The position numbers and the translations under genes were made by a program. Shown here one piece after another: positions 32,759 to 41,970 of a stretch of 43,599 nt of DNA (positions are counted from its first letter, which is position 1; each line of letters starts with the position of its first letter). Source of the DNA: Chloroflexota bacterium (GTDB lineage: Bacteria > Chloroflexota > Limnocylindria > Limnocylindrales > CSP1-4); contig PMXQ01000019.1 in the NCBI GenBank assembly GCA_003171065.1, positions 1 through 43,599 of the forward strand, given 5' to 3'. Below the pieces are notes generated by a model. The model was not told the DNA's origin, did not search any database, and was given only the letters and a program-made list of their open reading frames with translations.

Positions 32759-34750
32759 ATGGCCAGGCGCGGAACGTCCAACTACAGGCCAACGGGCACC
32801 GCCGGAAGCGGCCGCGGCGGCGCGGCGCCGAAGGGCGGGCGGCGCCTGCACGTGCCCCGCCTGCGGCGCGATCTCGTCCTGGTCGGCGGACTCGCCGGAG
32901 CCGTCGTGATTGCCGCGGCCGCACTGGGCGGCGCGTTCCTGCTGGGCAAGGAGAACGGCGACTGGGCGACGGTCGCCTCGGTCAACGGCCACTCCATCAG
33001 CCGCGAGGCGCTGCGCGGGCGAGTGGGCGTTCTCAGCTTCCTGGCCGACGAGCGGTCCGCCTTCATCGAGCACTCGGCCATCGGCAGCTTCTTCACCCCC
33101 GACGAGCTGCCCGGTCTCCAGGCGGCGGCGAGCGCGCCCCTGGCCGACATCGTCACCGCGGCCCGCGAGAGCCTGATCGACGACGAGCTCGTCCGCCAGC
33201 TCGCGGCCCGCGAAGGCGTCGCCACTCCGGCGGCTCCGGATCCCTGGGCCGAGGCGGACGCCTATGTCAGCGGCGACCTCGCGCACCAGGTTCGCCTCGT
33301 TCGGTTCGGCCTGCCGGAGCCGGGAGCGTCGAGCCCCGCCGCGACCTCCTCGCCCGGTGCGAGTGGTTCGAATCCCTGGCCGCCCGCCAGCGCCGCGGAC
33401 CTCGCCGCCGTCACCGTGTACCTCCGCACCGAGCTTGCGGCCGGCACGGAGGTGCAGACCATCGTGGCCGGCCTCCAAGACGCGGGCTGGGACGCCTTTG
33501 GCGAGGACGTGGCCGTTTCATCGAGCGGCGCACCCGCCGACACGTCCCTCGCCCTGGACCCCGAGATCGCCGCCGCGGCGCAGACCGCGGCCGTCGGCGA
33601 CCTCCTCGGCCCCGCGACCGACGAGGTCGGCCGGGTCAGCATGGCTCTGGTGCTCGCTCCCGCGGAAACCGGCCGCATCTCCAACGCACTGCCCGGCGAC
33701 GCCGCGACTGCCAGGGTCGACACCGGCGCTCTGGCGGACTGGGCGGACGCCCAGGCCCTGCGGCGAGCCCTCTCCGCCGCGCTACTGTCGCGCTGGAAGA
33801 GCGGGGACGTGACGCTGGCCCATTTCCGTGAGCTCGTCATCGGCGACGCCCCCGACTCGTCGGGCACCGCGGGTCCATGGGTGGAGCTGTCGGGTCTGGC
33901 CCTCGATCGACTGAGCGGCCTCGACCCAAGCTCGATCGCCGGCGCGCCCGCCGGCCTGGACCTCGGCGCCGATCCACTGGCGGAGACCCTGCGCGCTCTG
34001 GCACCGACCGATAGAACGAAGCTGTTCGGCGCTCTCGTGAACGCCGCCAACGCCTCGGGCGGCTCGGGCACCTCTGACTCCTCGGGCGAGATCGGCTTTG
34101 TCACGCAGGACGGCCTGGTACCCGACCTGGGCAAGGCGGCCTTCGACCCCAAGGTCAAGACCGGCGACATCCTCGGGCCGATCACGACCTCTGCCGGGCC
34201 GCAGCTCTACCTTGTCGAGGCCCGCTTCAGCGGCGCGCTCGACGAACGTTCCCAGACGGCGCTGCAGGAGGTCCGCGCCGACCCCTCGCCCGATCCGCTC
34301 GCCTACACCACCCGCTTCTCGCCGGCGGATGAGGCCCTCGCCCGCGATGCGGGCTGGCGCGCCGCCGCCGAGTTCGCGATCGACGAGGACGTCCGCTCGG
34401 CGCTCTTCGACACTCCGCTCGGCGCCCTGTCCGATCCGTTCGTTCTGGATGGCAAGCTCGCCTGCGCCATCGTCGACTCCCGAGCCAGCGGCACCCCCTC
34501 GGCGAGAACGCTGGCCCGCCTGTCTCTCGACGGCTTCGATGCCTGGTATAGCGGCGAGCGCGCAGCGGCCACGATCAGCCGCTCGGATAACCCTCTGCCC
34601 GAGCTTGAGTCCCCCTCCTTCGGCCCCTCGCCGACCAGCGCCCTGCCCACGATCCCGGGCCTTGCGACCCCGGCCCTGCCGAGCATCCCTGGGCTGCCCG
34701 AGGCCACGCCGGTCAAGACCGACGCCATGGGATTGCCGGCGCTGCCGTAG
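32759..34750 (+). CDS. Membrane-anchored parvulin-like (SurA/PpiC-type) protein
   Basis: 663 residues from ATG 32759. Basic Gly-rich N-terminus, one membrane helix LVLVGGLAGAVVIAAAALGG (residues about 42-64), and the remainder outside the cell. WATVASVNGHSISREALRGR is the start of a SurA-like N-terminal domain. GEIGFVTQDGLVPDLGKAAF, VKTGDILGPITT and LYLVEARF fit a parvulin peptidyl-prolyl isomerase domain. Ala/Ser-rich spacers separate the parts, and the C-terminus is Pro/Leu-rich. It would assist folding of secreted proteins. Sequence conservation in the isomerase domain is modest, so catalytic activity is uncertain. Not cotranscribed with the pseudogenes before it. Confidence 0.75.
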   Translation: MARRGTSNYRPTGTAGSGRGGAAPKGGRRLHVPRLRRDLVLVGGLAGAVVIAAAALGGAFLLGKENGDWATVASVNGHSISREALRGRVGVLSFLADERSAFIEHSAIGSFFTPDELPGLQAAASAPLADIVTAARESLIDDELVRQLAAREGVATPAAPDPWAEADAYVSGDLAHQVRLVRFGLPEPGASSPAATSSPGASGSNPWPPASAADLAAVTVYLRTELAAGTEVQTIVAGLQDAGWDAFGEDVAVSSSGAPADTSLALDPEIAAAAQTAAVGDLLGPATDEVGRVSMALVLAPAETGRISNALPGDAATARVDTGALADWADAQALRRALSAALLSRWKSGDVTLAHFRELVIGDAPDSSGTAGPWVELSGLALDRLSGLDPSSIAGAPAGLDLGADPLAETLRALAPTDRTKLFGALVNAANASGGSGTSDSSGEIGFVTQDGLVPDLGKAAFDPKVKTGDILGPITTSAGPQLYLVEARFSGALDERSQTALQEVRADPSPDPLAYTTRFSPADEALARDAGWRAAAEFAIDEDVRSALFDTPLGALSDPFVLDGKLACAIVDSRASGTPSARTLARLSLDGFDAWYSGERAAATISRSDNPLPELESPSFGPSPTSALPTIPGLATPALPSIPGLPEATPVKTDAMGLPALP

Positions 34751-34786
34751 GGCGACCGCCTCCGCCTCGGTGCCTACAACCGCCTC

Positions 34787-34815
34787 TTGACGCTCGCGAT
34801 GTCGCCTATCATGCT
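34787..34815 (+). promoter_or_regulatory. Possible promoter of the Fic gene
   Basis: TTGACG at 34787-34792, 17 nt, CATGCT at 34810-34815 (3 of 6 consensus). It lies in the 108-nt gap before the Fic gene, about 40 nt upstream of its start codon. Confidence 0.35.
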
Positions 34816-34858
34816 ATTCGCAGCCTCGGATTATGACGTTTAGCGGAGTATTGAGGGG

Positions 34859-35935
34859 ATGCACAGCTTCGTCGATCTGGAGCGAACGCTCGGTTCCCAG
34901 CCAATTCGACTGGGCGCGCGACTCGCTCGGCTCGACATTGGACGCGGCCGGGAAGCCCTCTTTCGCGACCAGCTGCCGGAGTTGCTGCGCGCGCTGGCGG
35001 ACGAAACGCGCGTCGCCTCGATCACCGCATCGAACGCCATCGAGGGCGTGACCGTGGACCCGACCCGAATCGAGGGCCTGGCTCGAATGGGCGCCGAGCC
35101 CCGCCGGTTTCGCAATCGGAACGAGCGCGAGTTTGCCGGCTACCGCGACGCGACCGACGAGATCATGCGAGCCACGACGCTCGAGCCGATCACGGTGCCG
35201 TACATTCTCCACCTTCACCGCGAACTCTTCCGCTATGCGGGCGGCCTTGGGGGTCAGCTGAAGACCGAACAGAACCTGATCGCGAGCTACGAGCACGGCC
35301 ACCGCGAGATCGTCTTCACGCCGCCGTCTCCCACGGAGACCGAGTTCATGCTGCCCGAACTCGTCGCCCGCTACCAATCGGCCGCCGAGGTGGGAGCCGC
35401 TCATCCAGTCCTGCTCATCGCAGCGTTCGTCCTCGACTTCCTGGCCATTCACCCGGTCGCCGACGGGAACGGTCGACTCGCGCGCCTCCTTACCACCCAC
35501 GCGCTGCTGCAGCAGGGTTACGGCGTCGCCCGGTACGTCAGTGTCGAACAACGGATGTGGGACACGAAGAACGCCTACTACGCCGCCCTCTACGAATCCC
35601 AGCGCCGGTGGCACGAAGCAAGCCACGACATCTGGCCATGGACTCAGTACCTGGTGGCGATCTTGGAGGAGTCGTACGACGACTTCGAGTCACGGGTCGC
35701 CGCGAGGCGCAGTCTCGCCGGGCTGTCCAAGCAGGCCAGAGTCCGCGAATACATCCTCAACCACGCCCAGGTTCTCTTCCGACTCCGGGACATTCGGACT
35801 GCCCTCCCCGGGGTCAGCGATCCAACGATCCGGCTGGTCTTGAGCGCCCTGCGAAGAGAGGGCCTGATCGAGATCGACCAGGCCGCTGGAGAAAGCGGCC
35901 GTAATGCCGCCTGGCGAAGGATCAGCGGGAAGTAG
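34859..35935 (+). CDS. Fic-domain protein (AMP-transferase type)
   Basis: 358 residues. The catalytic Fic loop HPVADGNGRLAR is complete at 198-209, with the His base and the anion-binding GNGR. An N-terminal inhibitory helix motif SITASNAIEG (54-63, Glu62) marks class II self-inhibited Fic proteins, so no separate antitoxin is needed. Residues about 285-358 look like a winged helix (SDPTIRLVLSALRREGLIEI). Such proteins transfer AMP to hydroxyl groups of target proteins in the cytoplasm; the target is unknown. It converges with the RHS module, and its stop is 74 nt from the truncated toxin end. Confidence 0.93.
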   Translation: MHSFVDLERTLGSQPIRLGARLARLDIGRGREALFRDQLPELLRALADETRVASITASNAIEGVTVDPTRIEGLARMGAEPRRFRNRNEREFAGYRDATDEIMRATTLEPITVPYILHLHRELFRYAGGLGGQLKTEQNLIASYEHGHREIVFTPPSPTETEFMLPELVARYQSAAEVGAAHPVLLIAAFVLDFLAIHPVADGNGRLARLLTTHALLQQGYGVARYVSVEQRMWDTKNAYYAALYESQRRWHEASHDIWPWTQYLVAILEESYDDFESRVAARRSLAGLSKQARVREYILNHAQVLFRLRDIRTALPGVSDPTIRLVLSALRREGLIEIDQAAGESGRNAAWRRISGK

Positions 35936-36008
35936 CCAGACCCGGCCGCCGTCCGATTCCTGCATAGGATTCTCCAAGAGATGGAGCCTCCATCAAAGCC
36001 AGGGCGGT

Positions 36009-39000
36009 TCAGGACCCCGTCCCAGGCCACACATCGCTCTCTGTATAGTAGCTTTCTGGCTGGGCAGGTAGAGCGCCACTCCTATTGCCGAACACGCCCG
36101 GTCTGCCGGGTAGTCCACCTTGGCGCACGCCGGGGGGAGGGCTGCCCGTGCTACGGAGAGACGCTTGTACGTCATCGATTTGCTGGTTCAGAGCAGGCGA
36201 CTCAGTGTCGATGATGCCGTCTGGTGCGGCTACGAAACGGGCAGGTGTGGCCCCATTCGGTACGTTCGTCCCGCCGCAGTCCTGATTGTGCACCAGCACG
36301 CCGGCCGAGTCGACGAAGAAGGAGTGGGCGCCGTCGACGGTGAGGTCCCACATGGCGGTGGGAGTCGCGTCGAGGGTGAAGCCGATGACGCTCGCGGCCT
36401 TGCCGGACTCGGTCCGGAGCTGCTCGCCGACGAACAGTGAGCCCGCTTCCACCCAGCCACGGTCAGTGGTGAAGAAGGGATGGTTGGGGGTGGTCTCGAT
36501 CTCGCCTGCATCGGTCGCCAGATGTTCGACGACAGGATCGGTGTGGACCATGACCGCATCGACCGTGTGGGCCGCGGTCACTCCGCTCTTGGGGTCGTAG
36601 GCTTCGACCTTGTCCCCTACCCGCAGGCTGCTGATGGCGACGCCGGTGCCGGCGGCGGTGGCGACGGTGGTATCGGCACTGAAGCTGAGGCCGCCTACGC
36701 CGACCGGACAGCTGGCGCCCTGGTCATCCTCGGGCACGTCCGACTCCGGCTCGCCGCCGCCACCTGCCGCTGCCTGCTGCCCGCTCTGCCCTCCGAATCT
36801 CGAGGCGATACGACCGCCGATGAAGCCCGTGCCGGCACCAAGGGCCGTGGCCGCCCCGAGCTCGCCCCAGTCGAAGCCGACTGGGTTGCCATTGGCATCC
36901 TTGGCCCCGGCGGCGATGTTCCAGACCTGGGTGAAGGCGTCTCCGGCGGCACCGCTCGCGGCACCGGCGGCGGTCGGGCTCTTGGTGACGTCGTAGACCG
37001 CACCATAGGTGAAGCCCGCGACGGCACCGGACATCACATGCTCGGGGTCGGGCATGTGACCCGAAGCGACGTCGCTCGCGGCCGCGCCTGCGGCCCCGGC
37101 CACGGTAGTGGCCGCGACGAAGACACCGGCGCCGATCGGGTTGGAGGTGGCCGTGTCGACTGCCACCACCGTCGCCGCCGCGACCGTTGAGGTCGCCACA
37201 GCCGCGACCACTGGCAGCGCCGCTACCGTCGCGTTGCCGACCGTCTGGGCCGCCGACTGCACGAAGGCGACCGGGTTGATGCTGATGCAGATGCCCCAGC
37301 AGTGGCCGTCGGGATCGATCAGGGTCGTGGGATCGGCGGCCGCATAGAGGTAGCGGTTCATGGAGATCGGGTTCTGGGCGGAGCCCGACACCGTGTCGAA
37401 CCCGGTGAAGATGCCAAGACCAGGGGAGTAGTAGCGGGCACCGGAGTCGTAGAGGTCGCTCGCACCAGCGGGATCTACGAGCAGCCGGCCCTGATATCGC
37501 CAGGGTGTCGGCAGGGCCGATGTGACGCTAGCCACGACGTCACCCCAGGCGTCATAGCGCAGGGCGTCGGTGGTGCTCGAGAGAGTGGAGTTCGCCGCCG
37601 CGGCGACGTTGCCGTGGAGATCGGGGATCAGGAGGCCGACCAGCGAGCCCGCCTTGGTGCCAAGACGGCTCTGGTCCGAGCCGACCAGGGAGTCGACGAG
37701 CGTCGGGTTGGCGGTCCCGACCTTGGTCGAGATGCGCACGACCGTCTGTGTGTCGCCGAGGTAGCTGTAGGTGTCGACGGTTGCGGCCGGGGTCGTGGCC
37801 GTGGTTCGGGTGGCGGTCCGGCCCAGGGCGTCGAAGGTAAAGGTGGCCGCACCCGCGAGAGCCGGCGGTGGGGTGATCGCGGTCAGTCGGTCGGCCGCGT
37901 CATACGTATAAGCGGTCGTGGCCGTCGAGCCGGTCTCGGGGTTGACCGTCATGTTGCCGTATGGATCGAAGCGGGCGTAGCCGGTGTAGCCGCCGGCCGT
38001 CTCGCTGTACAGCTGGTCGGTGGCGTCGTAGACGTACAAGGTCGAGACGCCTGAGTCGTTGACGCTCAGACGGTTCGAGTCGCGATCATACGAGTAGGTG
38101 ATGGTGCGGCTGCCCAGGACATCGGTCTTGACCCGACCGAGGCCGTCATAGGTGAAGCTCTGGGTCCCCTGGCCGGCGTTGCCGCTCGGGATCTGCGCGA
38201 AGTTGCGCGACTCAGAGGTCACCTTACCGCCGCGGTCGTAGGTCTGGGCCAGGCTCATGGCCGCCACCGCGGTGCCGCTGATAGAGAGACCGATCGGGCG
38301 CTTGGCAGAGTCGTAGGTGAACGTGCCCAGGGCGCTCGACCCGCTCCAGGTGCGGGTGCCGACCAGGCCGTCGAGGCGGTAGGTGAACTTGGGTTGCACG
38401 CTCGTTAGCGAGGGCGCCGAACTCGAGGTCAGCTCGCCTCGCGCGTCGTACGTGAAGCTCGTCGTGCCCGACGGATCCGTCCGGCTGGCAACCGTGCCGT
38501 CGGGGTTGTAGGTAAAGCCGGTCAGAAGAGTCGAACCATCGTGGATCGCGGTCACGCGATCGAGAAGATCCGGCGTGAAGGTGATCGAGTCGATCCCCTC
38601 GCCCGATCCGGTGCCGACAAAGTCGAGCTCGGTCCGGAAGCCGTCGCCGGCAAAGATTGCCGTCGACGACAGACGCAGGGTGCCCGAGCCGTAGGTGCCG
38701 GTGTAGGTCTTGACCTGCGTGATGCGCCCGAGGGCATCGTAGGTGCTGGTGTTGTAGCGCGTCGAGCTCGAACAGGCGGTGCCAGTGCGCGGCAGGTTGC
38801 AGACGCTCGTGAGCCGACCGCCGGCGTCGTAGATCCACGCCGTGGCGCCGAGCTGGTCGGACCCGTGGGCAGCAGCGTCGCGACCGGCGGGGTCTGGAGG
38901 CTGACGTGGCCGGCGGCGTCATAAGCGTAGTGCCAGGCCGTGGTTGCCGAGGCCGAGGTCGGGTCGCAGGCGGTGCCCGCGTCGCCGCGGTCCTGGGCGG

Positions 39001-39079
39001 TGCAGTAGCCGGTCATCTCGCCCATGGCGTCGTAGGCGTAGGTCGAGGTGACGTCGCGATCAGGGTCGAGCGCAATCAG
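36009..39079 (-). pseudogene. Orphan RHS module with HINT domain and truncated barnase-like toxin
   Basis: An N-terminally incomplete RHS sequence begins just past the kelch gene stop (LIALDPDRDVTSTYAYDAMG), shifts frame near 38890, then is open for about 850 codons to 36009. Visible parts: YD repeats (YDALGRITQ, YDAADRLTAI, FDPYGNMTV), the conserved RHS end LIPDLHGNVAAAAN, GARYYSPGLGIFTGFDTV, MNRYLYAAADPTTLIDPDG, an Ala-rich hydrophobic segment, a HINT/intein-like domain (about 622-756 of the 848-codon part: FSADTTV, TPNHPFF, VLVHNQDC), and a toxin start GVFGNRSGALPAQPESYYTE of the barnase/N1 family. The toxin stops after the catalytic Glu, lacking the Arg and His strands. No start of its own; probably silent unless recombined onto a full RHS gene. 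Confidence 0.82.
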
Positions 39080-40213
39080 CTAGCCCGCCGGGCTGAACAA
39101 GTCAGTATTGGGGTCGTACAACTCCGCCGAAGCATCAACTGTATCCGCATTGCCCTGACCCCCGGCGACGAAGACACGGCCATCCGACAGGAGTGTGGCA
39201 ACGGGCCAGTAGCGAGCCACGGTCATCGAGCCGGTAGAACTGAAGGTGCCCGTCTTCGGGTCGTACACTTCCGCGGTCCGGATGGCGCGGCCGATCGCGT
39301 TCGTCCCGCCGACCAGAAGGACTCGCCCGTCGGTGAGTGGAACCGCAACATGATCGCTACGCGGCTCGATCATCGATCCACTCGGCGTAAACGTGCCTGT
39401 TCTTGGGTCGTACAACTCCGAGTATGCGATTCTCTCTACCTCGCCGGCCTGCCCTCCCGCGATGAGGACTCGGCCGTCGGGCAGCAGAGTCGCGGTAAGT
39501 CCCGAGCGCGCCGTGGTCATCGAGCCTGTGAAGCGGAAAAGGCCGGTCGATGGGTCGTAGATCTCGGCCGACGCAAGGTCGTGCAGTTGGTCGTTCACGC
39601 CACCGACGAGCAGGACGCGTCCGTCGGGAAGAAGGGTCAGTCCTCCCCACCTGTGGCCGTCGGCCGTCCGACCGGTCGGGCTAAAGGTGCCCGTGCGCGG
39701 ATCGTATAGATCGGCGCTACCGTTGGTGTCTATGACCAGAACGCGGCCATCTTCGAGGATGGTCGCCATCCCGCCGGAGTTCGTCTTGCTCATCGATCCG
39801 GTCGGCGTGAACTTGCCGGTCGTGGGGTCGTACAGCTCGGCCGATGTGAGGTCGGTTGGCGACCCGCTGGCACTGTTGCCACCGCCTGCAATCAACACCC
39901 GTCCATCTTCGAGTAGGGTCGCCGTGTGACCCTCGCGGGGGACGGTCATCGACCCAGTCGGAGTGAACTTGTCGGTCTTTGGGTCGAGCAACTCGGCGGA
40001 GGCCGTGGCCTGCGTGTTCGCCCCTGAGTATCCTCCGGCGACTAGTACTCGTCCGTCAGCGAGCAAGGTCGCGGTACCAGCCACGGGGCCGGGGACTTCG
40101 GAGGTTGCGCTCCTGCCTGAGCATCCTGCCCCGGCTGCGATGAGCAGAGACAAGACGAAACCTAGGGCAGCCAACCGGGAAAGGCGCCACGCTCCAACAA
40201 GACTCGATCTCAT
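39080..40213 (-). CDS. Exported kelch-repeat protein
   Basis: 377 residues. Basic start and hydrophobic core LAALGFVLSLLIAAGAGC end in a lipobox-like Cys31. The rest is about seven kelch blades of some 50 residues, each with the pattern TATLLxDGRVLxAGG ... AELYDPxTGxFTPTGSM, giving a beta-propeller on the cell surface. Its ATG overlaps the stop of the larger RHS gene by 4 nt (ATGA), so it is coupled to that gene, the usual place for an immunity or accessory gene. It ends directly against the orphan RHS fragment. Immunity function is a guess from position; kelch proteins more often bind carbohydrates or proteins. Confidence 0.85.
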   Translation of the reverse strand: MRSSLVGAWRLSRLAALGFVLSLLIAAGAGCSGRSATSEVPGPVAGTATLLADGRVLVAGGYSGANTQATASAELLDPKTDKFTPTGSMTVPREGHTATLLEDGRVLIAGGGNSASGSPTDLTSAELYDPTTGKFTPTGSMSKTNSGGMATILEDGRVLVIDTNGSADLYDPRTGTFSPTGRTADGHRWGGLTLLPDGRVLLVGGVNDQLHDLASAEIYDPSTGLFRFTGSMTTARSGLTATLLPDGRVLIAGGQAGEVERIAYSELYDPRTGTFTPSGSMIEPRSDHVAVPLTDGRVLLVGGTNAIGRAIRTAEVYDPKTGTFSSTGSMTVARYWPVATLLSDGRVFVAGGQGNADTVDASAELYDPNTDLFSPAG

Positions 40214-41727
40214 CTGCTAAACCACGGCAGCGGTCGACGGGGTTGCGCGGGCGACTGCGCTTGAGGAACAAACGGCGCCATGCCGCCTCCGGTTATCTGA
40301 TCGTTGTAGTAGTCAACCGTGATGTCCCAGTCAGCCGGAGCCTGGGCCTTCCAGGCGCGATTGTCTCGAGTGCCGACCATCCCCGCCAGGTCGGCAACGC
40401 CCTCGCCAGCGGCCTCTCCGCCCTGACTGGCAGTATCCCCACCTAAGGTACCGTAGGAATACGCGAGTTCTCCAAGACCGAGCAAGCCTTCGCCTAGTCC
40501 AGCGACCACCTGGGTGACGCCTACAGCCGTCGTGAGCGGGTCCGGGTTCACAACGGTAGAGGAGTCTGGCAGAAACCGAACGAACGTTGTGTCGTTGCTG
40601 TCGAAGTATTTGTCGGCACTCGGGCGATCATCGGGCGTGGGTGTCCGAGTTGCGCAAGTCTGCGTGCAAGTCGTCTGGCGAAAGCCCTGGACGTAGTCAA
40701 GGGCCGTCTGCCATATACCCTCGTGATGAGCCCACTCCGGATCCGTCGGGTCGTGGTGGGTCACGACCCATAGGGCATAAGCACCGTTCGCCTGAAGGTA
40801 CTGGTCGTAGTTGGCCTCGTCCTCGGCCTTGCCGCTGCCCTTCAGGATCAGTATCTCGTTGATGTCTTTGAAATCCGACCTTCCTGGTGGGAGCTGGAAC
40901 GAGGCCTGGTATGTGTTGGTGACCTCGCTGTCGTCAGTCAGGGAGCCGTAGTGGTCCATCCAGACGTCGAATACATATGGCACGATCCGCTTGGGTGCCC
41001 GCGGTCCGGCGGAACCACCGCCGCCAGACGAGGACCCGCCGCCACTCGAAGAGCCACCGCCGCTTGAGGAACCGCCGCCGCCAGACGAACCCGTGGGAGG
41101 ATCAGCTTGGGCGCAGTAGCTGTACATGCCATCCCACACATACTTCGCGCAGTGCCCGTCCGGGTCCACCAGAGTCTCCGGGTTGGCCTCGGCGTAGAGG
41201 TAGCGGTTGAGGCTGAGCGGGTTCCCGGCAGAGCCCGCGACCGAGTCGAGGCTGGTGAAGGTGCCAAGATCGGGGACATAGGCGCGAGCCCCGAAGTCGT
41301 AGGTGGCGGAGCCGCCGGTGGACTCCAGGATGCGACCTCCAAAGCGCCAGGGCGAGGGCACGCCACTGGCGGGCTTGGAGGTTCCCAGAGCGTTGCCGTA
41401 GGCGTCGTAGCGAAAGACGTCCTCGATCGAGCCCGCGCCGGTGCACTGGGCGGCGATGTTGCCGTGGAGATCGGGCACGATCCAGCCGAAGCCGCCGGTA
41501 GCACTCGTGGCGAGGCGGTCGCCCGCCGAGTCGATGCCGGCGTTGATCGTGCCAGCGGTACTGGACACGTCCTGGAGGACCGAGTCACTCGTGCCCAGAT
41601 AGGCGTAGGTGTCGATGGTTGAGGCGCCCGATGTTCTGGTGGCATGGCGTCCGGCGGCATCGAAGGTGAAGCCCACGGTGGTGCCATTCGCCTGCGTGAT
41701 CGAGTCGAGACGATCGGCGGGATCGTA
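40210..41727 (-). pseudogene. RHS protein, 3' half (gene split by IS110 insertion), with unknown C-terminal domain
   Basis: Begins within a YD repeat (DPADRLDSITQANGTTVGF) at the insertion point and is open for 505 codons to TGA 40210. RHS end motifs: WIVPDLHGNIAAQC, FRYDAYGNALG, GARAYVPDLGTFTSLDSV, LNRYLYAEANPETLVDPDG. The variable tail starts at HCAKYVWDGMYSYC, followed by a Gly/Ser linker (41011-41098) and about 250 residues with no family I recognise: aromatic and acidic (PYVFDVWMDHYG, WVVTHHDPTDPEWAHHEG), a CTQTCA pair, a hydrophobic Gly-rich segment, and DWDITVDYYNDQ. This position normally carries a toxin. The reading frame is intact but cut off from its 5' part by the element; its neighbour downstream is the kelch gene. 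Confidence 0.82.
41011..41098 (-). repeat. Gly/Ser-linker coding repeat in RHS tail
   Basis: Short repeated units encode blocks of three Ser and three or four Gly, a flexible linker of about 28 residues between the RHS core and the unknown C-terminal domain. Such linkers are uncommon at RHS tails, where a Pro or HINT junction is typical. Confidence 0.75.
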
Positions 41728-41744
41728 TCGGCTATGAAAGGCAG

Positions 41745-41940
41745 GACAGCAGTCAGTGGCCCGGCGTAGTCTGCGCTGACCGGGACAGGGGCTCCTGTCG
41801 GGACACCAGCTTTGGGGCAGGCCGGTATACCTGTGGACTTCGAGTCCGTGGTCGTATGTGGCCGCCCCTGCGACTCGCCCGGTTGCGCCTTGAGCGCGGA
41901 TCCGTAGGTGTCGTGTTGCCCAGGGCCGGTGTCGATCGAC
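41745..41940 (+). ncRNA. Candidate bridge RNA of the IS110 element
   Basis: IS110-type recombinases use an element-encoded RNA that pairs with target and donor DNA. The non-coding 5' end has foldable parts: 41752-41758 with 41774-41780; GACAGG/CCTGTC at 41784-41799; and 41820-41863, a stem with internal loop capped by GGACT-TCG-AGTCC. ATCCGTA at 41900-41906 equals the element's right end (43341-43347), as expected for a donor guide, and GGTCGTA at 41850-41856 can pair (one G-T) opposite the left target GATCGTA. RNA ends are estimates; guide assignments are inference. Confidence 0.5.
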
Positions 41941-41970
41941 TTGGAGAACGAGCAAGAGGAGGAAGCGACG

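Noticed and set aside
36009-38555. HINT domain as an active inteins-type splicing element
   Set aside because: The N-terminal Cys nucleophile is not evident (GLSFSADTTV) and the domain sits directly before a toxin, as in pre-toxin HINT domains that cleave rather than splice.
41011-41098. Tandem repeat as a possible CRISPR or regulatory repeat
   Set aside because: The units are in frame and encode a Gly/Ser linker inside the RHS gene.
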